From CAZXMB01 sp964641715 (GTDB lineage: Bacteria > Desulfobacterota > BSN033 > UBA1163), in contig CAZXMB010000050.1 in the NCBI GenBank assembly GCA_964641715.1, positions 1-18,172 on the forward strand: DNA of 18,172 nt. Direction: 5' to 3'. Positions 6,748-13,354 of the stretch are shown one piece after another. How positions within the stretch are numbered: position 1 is the first letter of the stretch; each line of letters begins with the position of its first letter. Below the pieces are notes generated by a model. That model was given only the letters and a program-made list of their open reading frames with translations, had not been told where the DNA came from and searched no databases. The translations under genes and the position numbers were made by a program.

Positions 6748-6757
6748 TTGGATACAA
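6748..6757. promoter_or_regulatory. Second operator-like site TTGGATACAA
   Basis: This site matches TTGTATACAA (6583-6592) in nine of ten positions. It lies on the other side of the divergent intergenic region, about 9 bases upstream of the proposed -35 box of the plus-strand ferredoxin gene. The two sites could let one regulator control both directions. Between 6545 and 6844 nothing else is clear beyond very AT-rich sequence. Confidence 0.35.
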
Positions 6758-6765
6758 TTTATAAA

Positions 6766-6794
6766 TTGACCCTTGCCCCCTGTGGGTGGAAAAT
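6766..6794 (+). promoter_or_regulatory. Weak sigma-70-type promoter before the small ferredoxin gene
   Basis: TTGACC (6766-6771) is followed after 17 bases by GAAAAT (6789-6794), a poor but acceptable -10 box. It points towards the ferredoxin start at 6845. Confidence 0.3.
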
Positions 6795-6844
6795 GATATA
6801 GATTGATAAAGCGGGCCATGGCATGCATCGAGGAGGCAGGTGGA

Positions 6845-7081
6845 GTGGCTTTTCAGGTAAAGGTGGATGAAAAGAGATGCAGAGGTTGTGAGGAGTGTTT
6901 AGAAGCCTGTACTGTTTCGGTGCTCGAGATGAAGGATGGAAAATGCCATCCCGCCAATGGGAAGGAATGCATCGGATGTAAGGCATGTGTCGAAATCTGT
7001 GAGGAGAATGCGATTACGGTGGAGGACCTTGAACCTGAGATGTCAGAGATCGCCCGCCTTCTTTTGAAAGATATCCTTTGA
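6845..7081 (+). CDS. Small 2[4Fe-4S] ferredoxin
   Basis: A 78-aa ferredoxin begins at GTG 6845. This start is chosen because GAGGAGG (6830-6836) lies 8 bases before it; the more upstream in-frame ATG at 6818 and TTG at 6803 lack such a site. Two cysteine sets are present, C12/C15/C18/C22 and C42/C45/C48/C52, with one extra Cys34. The usual proline after the fourth cysteine is absent in both sets. It would be a cytosolic low-potential electron carrier. It is transcribed divergently from the CooS-like operon and shares with it a regulatory region containing two related operator-like sites, so it may serve the same electron pathway. Its end faces the cation transporter gene across a pair of GC-rich hairpins. 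Confidence 0.82.
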   Translation: MAFQVKVDEKRCRGCEECLEACTVSVLEMKDGKCHPANGKECIGCKACVEICEENAITVEDLEPEMSEIARLLLKDIL

Positions 7082-7102
7082 TTCGATCTAAATGACCGGC
7101 AA

Positions 7103-7144
7103 GTGCCCCGCAAGCCCCGCCTTGTAGGCGGGGTCAAGGGGCAC
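7103..7144. repeat. REP-like GC-rich nested hairpin 1
   Basis: The outer arms are GTGCCCC (7103-7109) and GGGGCAC (7138-7144). The inner arms are CCCCGCC (7115-7121) and GGCGGGG (7127-7133), around the loop TTGTA. All paired bases are perfect. It lies between two convergent genes, and no T-run follows on either strand. Confidence 0.65.
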
Positions 7145-7169
7145 AATATAAATGAGATTTCCTTTCCGG

Positions 7170-7198
7170 GAAGCCCCGCCCTGTGGGCGGGGAGCTTC
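7170..7198. repeat. REP-like GC-rich hairpin 2
   Basis: CCCCGCCC (7174-7181), loop TGT, and GGGCGGGG (7185-7192) form a perfect stem. It is extended by GAAG (7170-7173) and CTTC (7195-7198) with a two-base bulge. It shares the core AAGCCCCGCC(T/C)TGT(A/G)GGCGGGG pattern with hairpin 1 and lies 26 bases after it, as in paired REP elements. It could also limit read-through between the convergent genes. Confidence 0.65.
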
Positions 7199-7215
7199 AC
7201 TATCCTGTCGACACT

Positions 7216-8139
7216 TCAATAATCCTTTTTGGGTTCTGGATCGGGTTCGGGATGGACAATGATATCCGCGCCGGGGACGAGCTTTTGAATAGCCTCTTCG
7301 ATCTCTTCGGTGAGATGGTGGGCATCCTTCAGGGTTTGATTCCCGTCAACCAGAACATGGATATCGACGAAGAGTTGAGGCCCTGAGTAACGGAGGCGGA
7401 CATCATGGCAGTTGCTGATGCCCGGAAGAGCCTCGACCTCGGTGATAATCTTCTTCCGCAAGCCGGTTGGAGCCACATCGAGTAGGGCCTGAATGGTGCG
7501 AACCGCAAGTCTCCCGCTGATATAGGCCACAATAAGGGCAACCCCTATGGCGGCAATGGCATCCGCATGGTGTAAAAACTCTAAGGCCGATACCTTTCTG
7601 CCGATGGCGACACAGATCAATCCCAAGATAACGACCACGGAGCTCCAGATATCCGTGCTGAAGTGGAGGGCATCCGCCTCCAGGGCCTGACTCCGGAACT
7701 GACGGGCCACCCGGTAAAGGGCGCGAGAGCGGGAGAGATCCACAGCGATGGATGTCCCCATGACCAGGAAGGCCCAGACATTGACTTCGAGAGGGATTTC
7801 ATGGGAGAGAAGGCGATGAATGGCCTCCTCGACGATCCAGACGCAGGTGGCCAGAAGAAGAAGGGTTTCGAAGAGGGCAGAAAGGTTTTCAACCTTACCG
7901 TGGCCATAATGATGCGTATAATCCGCAGGTCTACCCGAGATTCGTACTGCGAAAAAGGTCATCAGGCCGGCCACCAGGTCGAGACCGGAATGGGCGGCCT
8001 CAGCCAGGATACCCAAACTCCCTGTGATTAGACCGACGATTATTTTAATGAGGGTAAGTCCGATTGCTGAAAGGACAGAGGTCAGTGCGACGGAGCGTTT
8101 TTCTTTTTCTCCATATTGAGTGGCTTCAGAAAGTTCCAT
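7216..8139 (-). CDS. Cation diffusion facilitator (CDF) family metal efflux protein
   Basis: This inner-membrane proton-coupled divalent metal exporter of the CDF family is 307 aa from the ATG at 8139. A TTG 18 bases upstream is possible but has no ribosome site. Several hydrophobic helices are followed by a cytoplasmic C-terminal domain. The metal-site motifs are HxxxD in the second helix (H50, D54) and HxxxD in the fifth (H159, D163), the pattern usual for zinc-type members. A His-rich DYTHHYGHGK segment precedes the third helix. The C-terminal domain has CHDVRLR and VDIHVLVDG, typical of the regulatory dimer domain. It lies downstream of the DUF169 gene on the same strand. Zn is the most likely substrate; Cd, Co or Fe cannot be excluded. 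Confidence 0.88.
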   Translation of the reverse strand: MELSEATQYGEKEKRSVALTSVLSAIGLTLIKIIVGLITGSLGILAEAAHSGLDLVAGLMTFFAVRISGRPADYTHHYGHGKVENLSALFETLLLLATCVWIVEEAIHRLLSHEIPLEVNVWAFLVMGTSIAVDLSRSRALYRVARQFRSQALEADALHFSTDIWSSVVVILGLICVAIGRKVSALEFLHHADAIAAIGVALIVAYISGRLAVRTIQALLDVAPTGLRKKIITEVEALPGISNCHDVRLRYSGPQLFVDIHVLVDGNQTLKDAHHLTEEIEEAIQKLVPGADIIVHPEPDPEPKKDY

Positions 8140-8193
8140 GCTGTCCCGTGGGCTCAAATATCATTATCTATCAGGCTGCTCTTAATCTCTCTC

Positions 8194-8949
8194 TTAACCT
8201 TGTCCCTTCTCTATCCTCTGGCGTACCTTCTTCCAGCTTTCGGTCTCAAGAAAACTTCCCGGGACACTTTCCAGGAGTTTTAAACATACGAAGGTGGGCA
8301 TGGCAAGGGTGAGAACTTCTTTCTCCACCATGGGCCTTGCAGAAACATCAAACATTCCCAGCACGGTGCGGGGTTTCTCTGTCACGGCTTCTTTCAATGG
8401 ATAGGTGAGGATGGCACTGCAGCCTGAGCCGAATGGGGCATATACGGCGTCTGTTCGTTCCAGGGCATAGTTGGTCAGGGTGAAGAGGCCCGAAAGGATG
8501 TCCGGTGTCCCGAAAAAAACAACCACCTCCGGCTTGATTTCCTCCTGAAATTGTTCAATGGGTTTGAAGACGCAGTAAGTCGCCGGTGCGGGCCTGGGCT
8601 TCATCCTTTTAAAAAACTCCCTGGCCAGTTCCGGTGTCTTGATATAACGCTCCCCTTCCATCTCTCCCGGAATTCCGCAGGACAGGAAGTATTCGATGTT
8701 TGGTCTGGGTTTCTCCAAGAAACCCATATAGTAACCTCCTCCGGGACAACCGAAATGGGTTTTATCGAAATAGACGGTCCCCCCTTTCTTCCGTGCATTT
8801 TGAAGAAGCCCGATCATACAGCCCGTAATTCCCTCCTTTGGAGTCAAGCCTTTCGGTTTGTCGTTGGTATAATAGACTCCCAGCGGGGATTCTTTTAATT
8901 CCAGGGTTTCTCGAAATGGTCGCCATAAATCTTCAGAAAATAGGTTCAT
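8194..8949 (-). CDS. DUF169 family protein
   Basis: This 251-aa cytosolic protein matches the DUF169 family by its overall pattern. It has an N-terminal ESPLGVYYT segment, GCMIGLL, a conserved FGCPGGGYYMGF glycine-rich motif (about 67-78), and FGSGCSAILTYPL near residue 173. The Cys residues in GCPGGG and GSGCSA are typical family features. The function is unknown; members are common in anaerobes near metal and redox genes. SD GGGAGG lies before the ATG. It is transcribed divergently from the restriction-modification module and precedes the CDF transporter, with which it may form a two-gene unit. Confidence 0.85.
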   Translation of the reverse strand: MNLFSEDLWRPFRETLELKESPLGVYYTNDKPKGLTPKEGITGCMIGLLQNARKKGGTVYFDKTHFGCPGGGYYMGFLEKPRPNIEYFLSCGIPGEMEGERYIKTPELAREFFKRMKPRPAPATYCVFKPIEQFQEEIKPEVVVFFGTPDILSGLFTLTNYALERTDAVYAPFGSGCSAILTYPLKEAVTEKPRTVLGMFDVSARPMVEKEVLTLAMPTFVCLKLLESVPGSFLETESWKKVRQRIEKGQG

Positions 8950-8981
8950 GCTCTCATCCTCCCTGAAGGTATTTATTTCTG

Positions 8982-9011
8982 AATTTACATAAAGTCACAG
9001 CCAAAAGTCAA
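8982..9011 (-). promoter_or_regulatory. Candidate promoter of the DUF169 gene
   Basis: On the minus strand TTGACT (9011-9006) is followed after 18 bases by TAAATT (8987-8982). The -35 box is one arm of the palindrome at 9007-9022. Confidence 0.35.
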
Positions 9012-9022
9012 TGAGTATTGAC
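9007..9022. promoter_or_regulatory. Palindrome GTCAAT-N4-ATTGAC between divergent promoters
   Basis: The arms GTCAAT (9007-9012) and ATTGAC (9017-9022) are perfect and flank GAGT. Each arm supplies most of a -35 box, one for each direction. A protein binding here would cover both promoters; self-control of the methyltransferase operon is a reasonable idea, but no regulator is visible. Confidence 0.45.
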
Positions 9023-9046
9023 CTTTTCTCCCCCATTCCCTATAAT
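9018..9046 (+). promoter_or_regulatory. Strong sigma-70 promoter of the restriction-modification genes
   Basis: TTGACC (9018-9023), a 17-base spacer and a perfect TATAAT (9041-9046). The start point would be near 9053, giving a leader of about 14 bases before the ATG at 9067. Confidence 0.75.
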
Positions 9047-9066
9047 GACAAAAAAGGTGAGTGGCG

Positions 9067-10440
9067 ATGAAGCCAACTCAAACACAACTGCATCTACCCA
9101 TCTCTACATTCAGCGCAAATCCCCTCGAAAAGACTGCCAGGGGAGAAAAGAATGGGCGAGCTGCCAATAGGCTGGCTCCATGCGATCGGGCTTTCCATGA
9201 TTGGTATAGGTTTGTTCTCTCTTTTCCTCCGCACCTTGTAAGCAATTACATTGAAGATTTTGGATTAAAAGAAAGGCATCTTATCTTAGATCCTTTTTGT
9301 GGCACGGGGACTACCCTTGTTGAATCTAAATTGCACGGCATTCGGGCAATCGGAATTGAAGCAAACATTTTTGCCCATTTTGCCAGCTCCGTTAAAGTCG
9401 ATTGGGATATTGATCCATATTTATTAAAGAAGAATGCACGCCATATTGCAAATTCGACTTTATTAATATTGAAGGGGCAGGGAATAGACGATAACGGCCT
9501 TCTTAAAGGTCACTTGAAAGAAATTCCTTTAAAGACCCTTGATCCTGAAGCGGCAGGACTTTTACTGAGTAATTCGATCAGCCCCCTTCCATTGCACAAA
9601 ACCCTTGTCCTGCTTGACTCTCTGAAAGAACACAAAGAACAAGCCTATTACCGACATCTTTTGCTCGCATTGTCAAATGCGTTGGTATTCAGTATCAGTA
9701 ATCTTCATTTCGGACCAGAAGTGGGGGTAGGGAAACCTAAAACTGATGTTCCAGTTGTTGCCCCTTGGCTTTATGAAGTAGAGAGAATCGCAAACGATTT
9801 ACAGCTTGTTAAAGGCAGGTCATATCCCAATGCTAAAGTCTATTTAGGTGATGCCCGGAATTTAAGTGGCTTAATAGAGCCCAATTCAGTGGATGCGGTC
9901 ATAACATCTCCTCCGTATCCGAACGAAAAGGATTATACAAGGACAACGAGACTTGAATCTGTCGTCCTTGGGTTTATCAAGAATAAAGCTGAATTAAAAG
10001 AGATGAAGAAGAGCTTTATACGATCAAATACACGGGGTGTTTACAAAAGTGATGAGGATGATAAGTATGTCGAAGATCATCCGGAAATTCAAAGGATTGC
10101 AGAATCTATAGAGAAACGCAGAAAGGAGCTTGGGAAAAATTCCGGATTTGAACGGCTTTACGGAAGAGTGACTAAATTGTATTTCGGCGGTATGACGCGG
10201 CACCTGTCCGAGCTTCGGTCTGTGCTTCACCCCGGCGCCCAACTGGCTTACGTGGTTGGAGACCAGGCTTCGTATCTGAGAGTCATGATTCGCACAGGCC
10301 GGTTGTTGGCTGATATAGCAGAGGCACTCGGATATGAATTAGTGAGGATAGACCTATTTCGCACGAGATACGCTACGGCAACGAGGGAACAGTTGAGGGA
10401 GGAAGTAGTTGTCTTAAGATGGCCCGGGAAGAAAAGGTGA
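9067..10440 (+). CDS. Site-specific DNA methyltransferase (N4-cytosine/N6-adenine type)
   Basis: This 457-aa SAM-dependent DNA methyltransferase probably forms the modification half of a restriction-modification system. SAM-binding motif I is DPFCGTGTT (75-83). Catalytic motif IV is TSPPY (280-284), the (S/D)PP(Y) signature of amino-methyltransferases; the target base cannot be decided from it. An N-terminal HDWYRFVLSFPPHLV block and a late GDQASYLR block are also visible. The region between motifs I and IV is long. ATG 9067 is chosen because AAGGTGA (9054-9060) lies 6 bases before it, whereas GTG at 9061 would touch that site. The nuclease gene starts 4 bases after its stop. The module is on the opposite strand to both flanking genes and looks more AT-rich by eye, suggesting transfer. 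Confidence 0.88.
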   Translation: MKPTQTQLHLPISTFSANPLEKTARGEKNGRAANRLAPCDRAFHDWYRFVLSFPPHLVSNYIEDFGLKERHLILDPFCGTGTTLVESKLHGIRAIGIEANIFAHFASSVKVDWDIDPYLLKKNARHIANSTLLILKGQGIDDNGLLKGHLKEIPLKTLDPEAAGLLLSNSISPLPLHKTLVLLDSLKEHKEQAYYRHLLLALSNALVFSISNLHFGPEVGVGKPKTDVPVVAPWLYEVERIANDLQLVKGRSYPNAKVYLGDARNLSGLIEPNSVDAVITSPPYPNEKDYTRTTRLESVVLGFIKNKAELKEMKKSFIRSNTRGVYKSDEDDKYVEDHPEIQRIAESIEKRRKELGKNSGFERLYGRVTKLYFGGMTRHLSELRSVLHPGAQLAYVVGDQASYLRVMIRTGRLLADIAEALGYELVRIDLFRTRYATATREQLREEVVVLRWPGKKR

Positions 10441-10444
10441 AACG

Positions 10445-11245
10445 ATGGCAGATACGAAAAATCGATATTCACAGATTATAGAAGCAATTTTTTCCAAATA
10501 TTTTCAGAAAGGTTCAACTGAGATCTTATTTGAGCGATCAGAAATTATATCAGCCGCTAAGAAACTGCGGATAAAACTTCCCAAGAACTTAGGAGATGTT
10601 CTCTATTCATTTCGTTACAGGACCCCATTACCGGATGGCATTGTGAAAAAAGCTCCAAAAGGGTTTGAGTGGATTATCCGCCCGGCTGGAAGAGGCCGCT
10701 ATAAGTTTATGCTTACCACCCAATCTGCTATTCTTCCATCCAAGATTCTGGCAGAAACGAAGATTCCGGATGCTACGCCCGGAGTGATCAATAAGTATAA
10801 ACTGAATGATGAACAGGCACTCTTGGCTAAGCTTCGTTATAACAGACTTATTGATATTTTTACCGGCCTCACTTGTTATTCCCTTCAAAACCATTTGCGG
10901 ACAGCGATACCCGATATTGGTCAAGTTGAGACGGATGAAATCTACATCGGCATTGATAAAAGAGGTGCCCATTATGTTATTCCTGTCCAAGCAAAAGGGG
11001 GGTTAGATAAAATAGGGATTGTCCAGATAGAGCAGGATTTAGCCGTTTGTAAAACCAAATTTCAAGGGCTAATTTGCCGATCCATTGCTGCCCAGTTTAT
11101 GGAAGAAAATCTCATTGCATTGTTTGAATGCGAAATGACAGAAGAAGGTATTCGAGTCTCTGCGGAAAAGCACTATAGATTAGTTAACCCAGAGGAACTG
11201 ACAGAAGAAGAATTGAAAGCCTACCAAAAGCGCCCTCCGGATTGA
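10445..11245 (+). CDS. Putative type II restriction endonuclease, PD-(D/E)XK-like
   Basis: This 266-aa protein is encoded directly after the methyltransferase. The likely nuclease core is VETDEIYIGID (161-171) followed by HYVIPVQAKGG (176-186). Asp171 and the Q182-A-K184 unit would give a D...QxK variant of the PD-(D/E)XK site, with Glu162 as a further candidate. The following GIVQIEQD (191-198) completes the alpha/beta core. The N-terminal ~100 residues are basic and could bind DNA. No signal peptide is present. Its only possible ribosome site is AGGTGA within the last codons of the methyltransferase, so translation is probably coupled. The recognition sequence cannot be predicted. The call rests on context and motif; the exact family is not recognised. 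Confidence 0.75.
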   Translation: MADTKNRYSQIIEAIFSKYFQKGSTEILFERSEIISAAKKLRIKLPKNLGDVLYSFRYRTPLPDGIVKKAPKGFEWIIRPAGRGRYKFMLTTQSAILPSKILAETKIPDATPGVINKYKLNDEQALLAKLRYNRLIDIFTGLTCYSLQNHLRTAIPDIGQVETDEIYIGIDKRGAHYVIPVQAKGGLDKIGIVQIEQDLAVCKTKFQGLICRSIAAQFMEENLIALFECEMTEEGIRVSAEKHYRLVNPEELTEEELKAYQKRPPD

Positions 11246-11256
11246 TAAATTATCAA
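11242..11256. other. Weak AT-rich hairpin at the end of the nuclease gene
   Basis: TTGATA (11242-11247), AAT, TATCAA (11251-11256) form a perfect but weak stem overlapping the nuclease stop codon. A second AT hairpin, TTTAAT (11273-11278) with ATTAAA (11284-11289), follows. Neither has a clear T-run, so termination is doubtful. Confidence 0.25.
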
Positions 11257-11313
11257 AAACTTACCGCGTTCATTTAATTATCCATTAAACAGTATTGTTA
11301 AAAATATACCATC

Positions 11314-11805
11314 TCATTCCTGAGCGCATTCCGAGGGGTCGCCTTTAAGCTTGGAGAGGGCATGGGGGAGGGCGGGGAGAATAACCGTCAAATTCTCTTT
11401 TACACTTTTCGGACTTCCGGGCAGATTGACAATCAGGGTCGAACCCCGAATTCCGCAGACAGCCCTGGAGATCATGGCATGGGGGGTCTTTTTCAGGCTC
11501 TCGGCCCTCATCGCTTCTGAGAAACCCGGTACATCCTTCTCAATCACTTCTAAGGTCGCCTCCGGTGTGACATCACGTGGGCTCAGACCCGTTCCTCCTG
11601 TCGTGAGGATGAGGTCAGCCCCGAATTGATCCGCGCTCCTTTTCAGGGCTTCCTCAATCCTTTCCTTCTCATCAGGAATAATTTCGTAGTGAATGACCTC
11701 GGCAGGAAGGTTCTTGACCATCTCTCGGATGAGGGGTCCGCTCGAATCCTTCCGTTCGCCCCTGGAACCACGGTCACTGATGGTAAGAATCACCACTTTG
11801 AACAT
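11314..11805 (-). CDS. mog: Molybdopterin adenylyltransferase MogA/MoaB-like
   Basis: This 163-aa protein belongs to the MogA/MoaB family. MogA adenylates molybdopterin before metal insertion in molybdenum- or tungsten-cofactor synthesis. Typical motifs are VVILTISDRGSRGE (4-17), the substrate-binding TTGGTG (68-73) with the following SPRDVTPEA (75-83), and NLPGSPK (127-133). The length is normal and the protein should be cytosolic. The start is ATG with GGGGA 7 bases upstream. It is alone on its strand between the nuclease and DUF4410 genes. Molybdenum or tungsten enzymes such as formate or aldehyde oxidoreductases would need it, but none is in the window. MoaB versus MogA cannot be separated by eye. 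Confidence 0.9.
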   Translation of the reverse strand: MFKVVILTISDRGSRGERKDSSGPLIREMVKNLPAEVIHYEIIPDEKERIEEALKRSADQFGADLILTTGGTGLSPRDVTPEATLEVIEKDVPGFSEAMRAESLKKTPHAMISRAVCGIRGSTLIVNLPGSPKSVKENLTVILPALPHALSKLKGDPSECAQE

Positions 11806-11870
11806 ATATTTCCCCGGAGCAAATTAGATACACGGATTAAAATTATCCCATTTCATTTAAAAAGACAAGG

Positions 11871-11983
11871 GTTGAAATTCATCTGTGTGTTAGCAAAGTA
11901 ATTATGTCCCCTATAACTGCAGAGTTAAAATGTCCTATTCTTACCAAAATAGAAATGTCCTCTTTTCAAGGTTGAAATTCATC
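11871..11983. mobile_element. Probable insertion-element scar with repeated ATGTCC sites
   Basis: GTTGAAATTCATC occurs twice, at 11871-11883 and 11971-11983, exactly 100 bases apart. Between them ATGTCC occurs three times, at 11904, 11930 and 11955, about one every 25-26 bases. AGAGTTAAAAT is also duplicated (11921-11931 and 11990-12000). Regularly spaced short repeats at an end are typical of some insertion sequences, where they bind transposase. No transposase gene remains. This reading is an inference from the pattern. Confidence 0.4.
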
Positions 11984-12000
11984 CTTTTGAGAGTTAAAAT
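11972..12000 (+). promoter_or_regulatory. Sigma-70 promoter for the DUF4410 genes
   Basis: TTGAAA (11972-11977), a 17-base spacer and TAAAAT (11995-12000). The start point would be near 12007, followed by SD AAGGAGGG (12018-12025) before ATG 12030. The -35 box lies inside the right-hand copy of the 13-bp direct repeat, so the scar may have supplied the promoter. Confidence 0.55.
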
Positions 12001-12029
12001 AAATTTGAAAATAGAATAAGGAGGGAATT

Positions 12030-12650
12030 ATGCTTACCAGACGGTTCGTCACTTTTTTCTTCCTTTTAATTATTTTTGGAATTACACCAATGGCCTTCGG
12101 TCAGGGGGCAGGGGTTGCCGAAAAATCTCAGGTTGCTTTTAACAGAGATTCAACCGGGTATGTTTTTTTAGCTCCCGGGGTGGACTTAAAGATTTATGAT
12201 ACGGTGGTGATCGGAAATTTTTCAACCGAAGGGCTTCCGGATATCGGACCCGGGAAACTGGAGGAATATAGAGAGGCCTATCGGACTCAACTCAAGGCAA
12301 AACTGACATCTGCGGGGATCTTTAAAGAAGTGACCGATGACCAATCCAGAGCCTCCGGTCCTCACATGTTGTTGATCTGGGGGGATATCCTGACCATGCA
12401 TCCAGGCTCTTCAGCCGCAAGGTTCTGGGTCGGGATGGGGGCTGGAAAGGCTGTGGCGGAGATCAAGACTTACGTGAGTTCTGCAGAGGATAAGAAGATT
12501 CTTCTGGCCCATCACCTTCGGCCCACCAGCGGAGCCAGGGGCGGGGCATTAGGGGCGAGGGAGGGATACGCCTTCCTTCACCAGGGGGTGGATCGGATTT
12601 CCCATTTCTGTGTGGAGTATATCAGGAGAGTCCATCAAGCCGGAAGATAG
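12030..12650 (+). CDS. Exported DUF4410-like protein (first of a pair)
   Basis: This 206-aa protein has a clear signal peptide (MLTRRF, hydrophobic stretch, cleavage likely after AFG near residue 24). No lipobox cysteine is seen, so it is probably periplasmic. The mature part resembles DUF4410: LKIYDTVVIGNF, a LLIWGDI strand, the Gly/Ala-rich SSAARFWVGMGAGKAVAEIKTYV segment, and AHHLRPTSGARGGALG. The function of this family is not known. The strong SD AAGGAGGG is 4 bases before ATG. A second protein of the same kind follows after 77 bases, probably in one operon ending at the terminator at 13286. Confidence 0.75.
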   Translation: MLTRRFVTFFFLLIIFGITPMAFGQGAGVAEKSQVAFNRDSTGYVFLAPGVDLKIYDTVVIGNFSTEGLPDIGPGKLEEYREAYRTQLKAKLTSAGIFKEVTDDQSRASGPHMLLIWGDILTMHPGSSAARFWVGMGAGKAVAEIKTYVSSAEDKKILLAHHLRPTSGARGGALGAREGYAFLHQGVDRISHFCVEYIRRVHQAGR

Positions 12651-12660
12651 GGTGCCTTAA

Positions 12661-12705
12661 AGGTTTAAGGTTGAGGTTAAGCGATCCGGTTCGCTTAGGA
12701 TTAAG
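12661..12705 (+). repeat. Intercistronic repeat, copy C, with perfect stem
   Basis: GGTTTAAGGTTGAGGT leads into TAAGCGA (12678-12684), loop TCCGGT, TCGCTTA (12691-12697): a perfect 7-bp stem, then GGATTAAG. It shares layout and orientation with copies A (1413-1447) and B (3741-3792), and like them lies between two co-directional genes in the sense direction. Confidence 0.5.
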
Positions 12706-12727
12706 AAAATAGAGGAGGTAGGCGAAT

Positions 12728-13276
12728 ATGAGGACAGATCGAATCTTCATCGTTATTCTTATCGTAGGTTTGGTAATTGGGGTGAGCGAGATGGCGTCCG
12801 CTCAGGAATTTAATTTGAGGGATTACAATGCGGTGGTTGTTAAGGATCTTGAAGTCCCTTCGGGTTCCCCAGCCCCTGAGTCCGCAGGCTTGCAGATGGC
12901 TGAGAAGGCAGTTTACCAGCTCAAAAGATATTCGGAGAAGTATCGCCTCTTTGACTTCATCGCCAAAGAAGGAAGCAGGACCGGCCAGGAGATTCCGTCA
13001 GGGAAGAAAGTTCTCCTGATCAAGGGGACGGTGAAGGAGTATACCCGGTCTACGGTCGGAAGACGGATCGGCCGCTCCTTTATCCCGGGAGGAGAATTCA
13101 CCGGCACGGCTTCCTTTTCTGCCCGCTATCAATTGATCGACCAGGCCAGCGGCAAGGTCATCTACGAGACTGACCTGAGGACAACCTCGACGGGCTCTGA
13201 GGATACCGTCGAATATGCGATGGACCGAAACGGTGAGGCCCTGGCCAAACTCCTCGTCAAAGCCAAAGGGAGATAA
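12728..13276 (+). CDS. Exported DUF4410 family protein (second of a pair)
   Basis: This 182-aa protein has an N-terminal signal peptide (MRTDR, hydrophobic stretch, cleavage likely after ASA near residue 25). The mature part fits DUF4410: DYNAVVVKDLEVP, LLIKGTVKEYTRST, GRRIGRSFIPGGEFTGTASFSARYQLIDQASGKVIYETDLRTT. No lipobox cysteine is visible. SD GAGGAGG lies before the ATG. It follows a relative of the same family and ends just before a strong terminator. Both proteins may act in the cell envelope, but no biochemical role is known to me. Confidence 0.8.
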   Translation: MRTDRIFIVILIVGLVIGVSEMASAQEFNLRDYNAVVVKDLEVPSGSPAPESAGLQMAEKAVYQLKRYSEKYRLFDFIAKEGSRTGQEIPSGKKVLLIKGTVKEYTRSTVGRRIGRSFIPGGEFTGTASFSARYQLIDQASGKVIYETDLRTTSTGSEDTVEYAMDRNGEALAKLLVKAKGR

Positions 13277-13285
13277 TCCTTATAG

Positions 13286-13328
13286 AAAAAGAGAGGGGAG
13301 CCCTTTTATATGGCTACCCTCTCTTTTT
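13286..13328. terminator. Strong bidirectional terminator
   Basis: AAAAAGAGAGGG (13286-13297) and CCCTCTCTTTTT (13317-13328) form a perfect 12-bp stem, with an inner AGCC/GGCT extension (13299-13302, 13312-13315). The A-run on one side and T-run on the other make it work in both directions. It separates the DUF4410 pair from the convergent pilus operon. Confidence 0.88.
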
Positions 13329-13354
13329 CATGAAATACCAATCTGGCTTCCTAT

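Noticed and set aside
7103..7198. The two GC-rich hairpins as ordinary intrinsic terminators
   Set aside because: Neither strand has a T-run after the stem; the shared core and pairing fit REP-like repeats better.
8140..8157. TTG at 8157 as the start of the cation transporter
   Set aside because: No ribosome site precedes it; the ATG at 8139 has at least a weak GGGA and gives the usual length.
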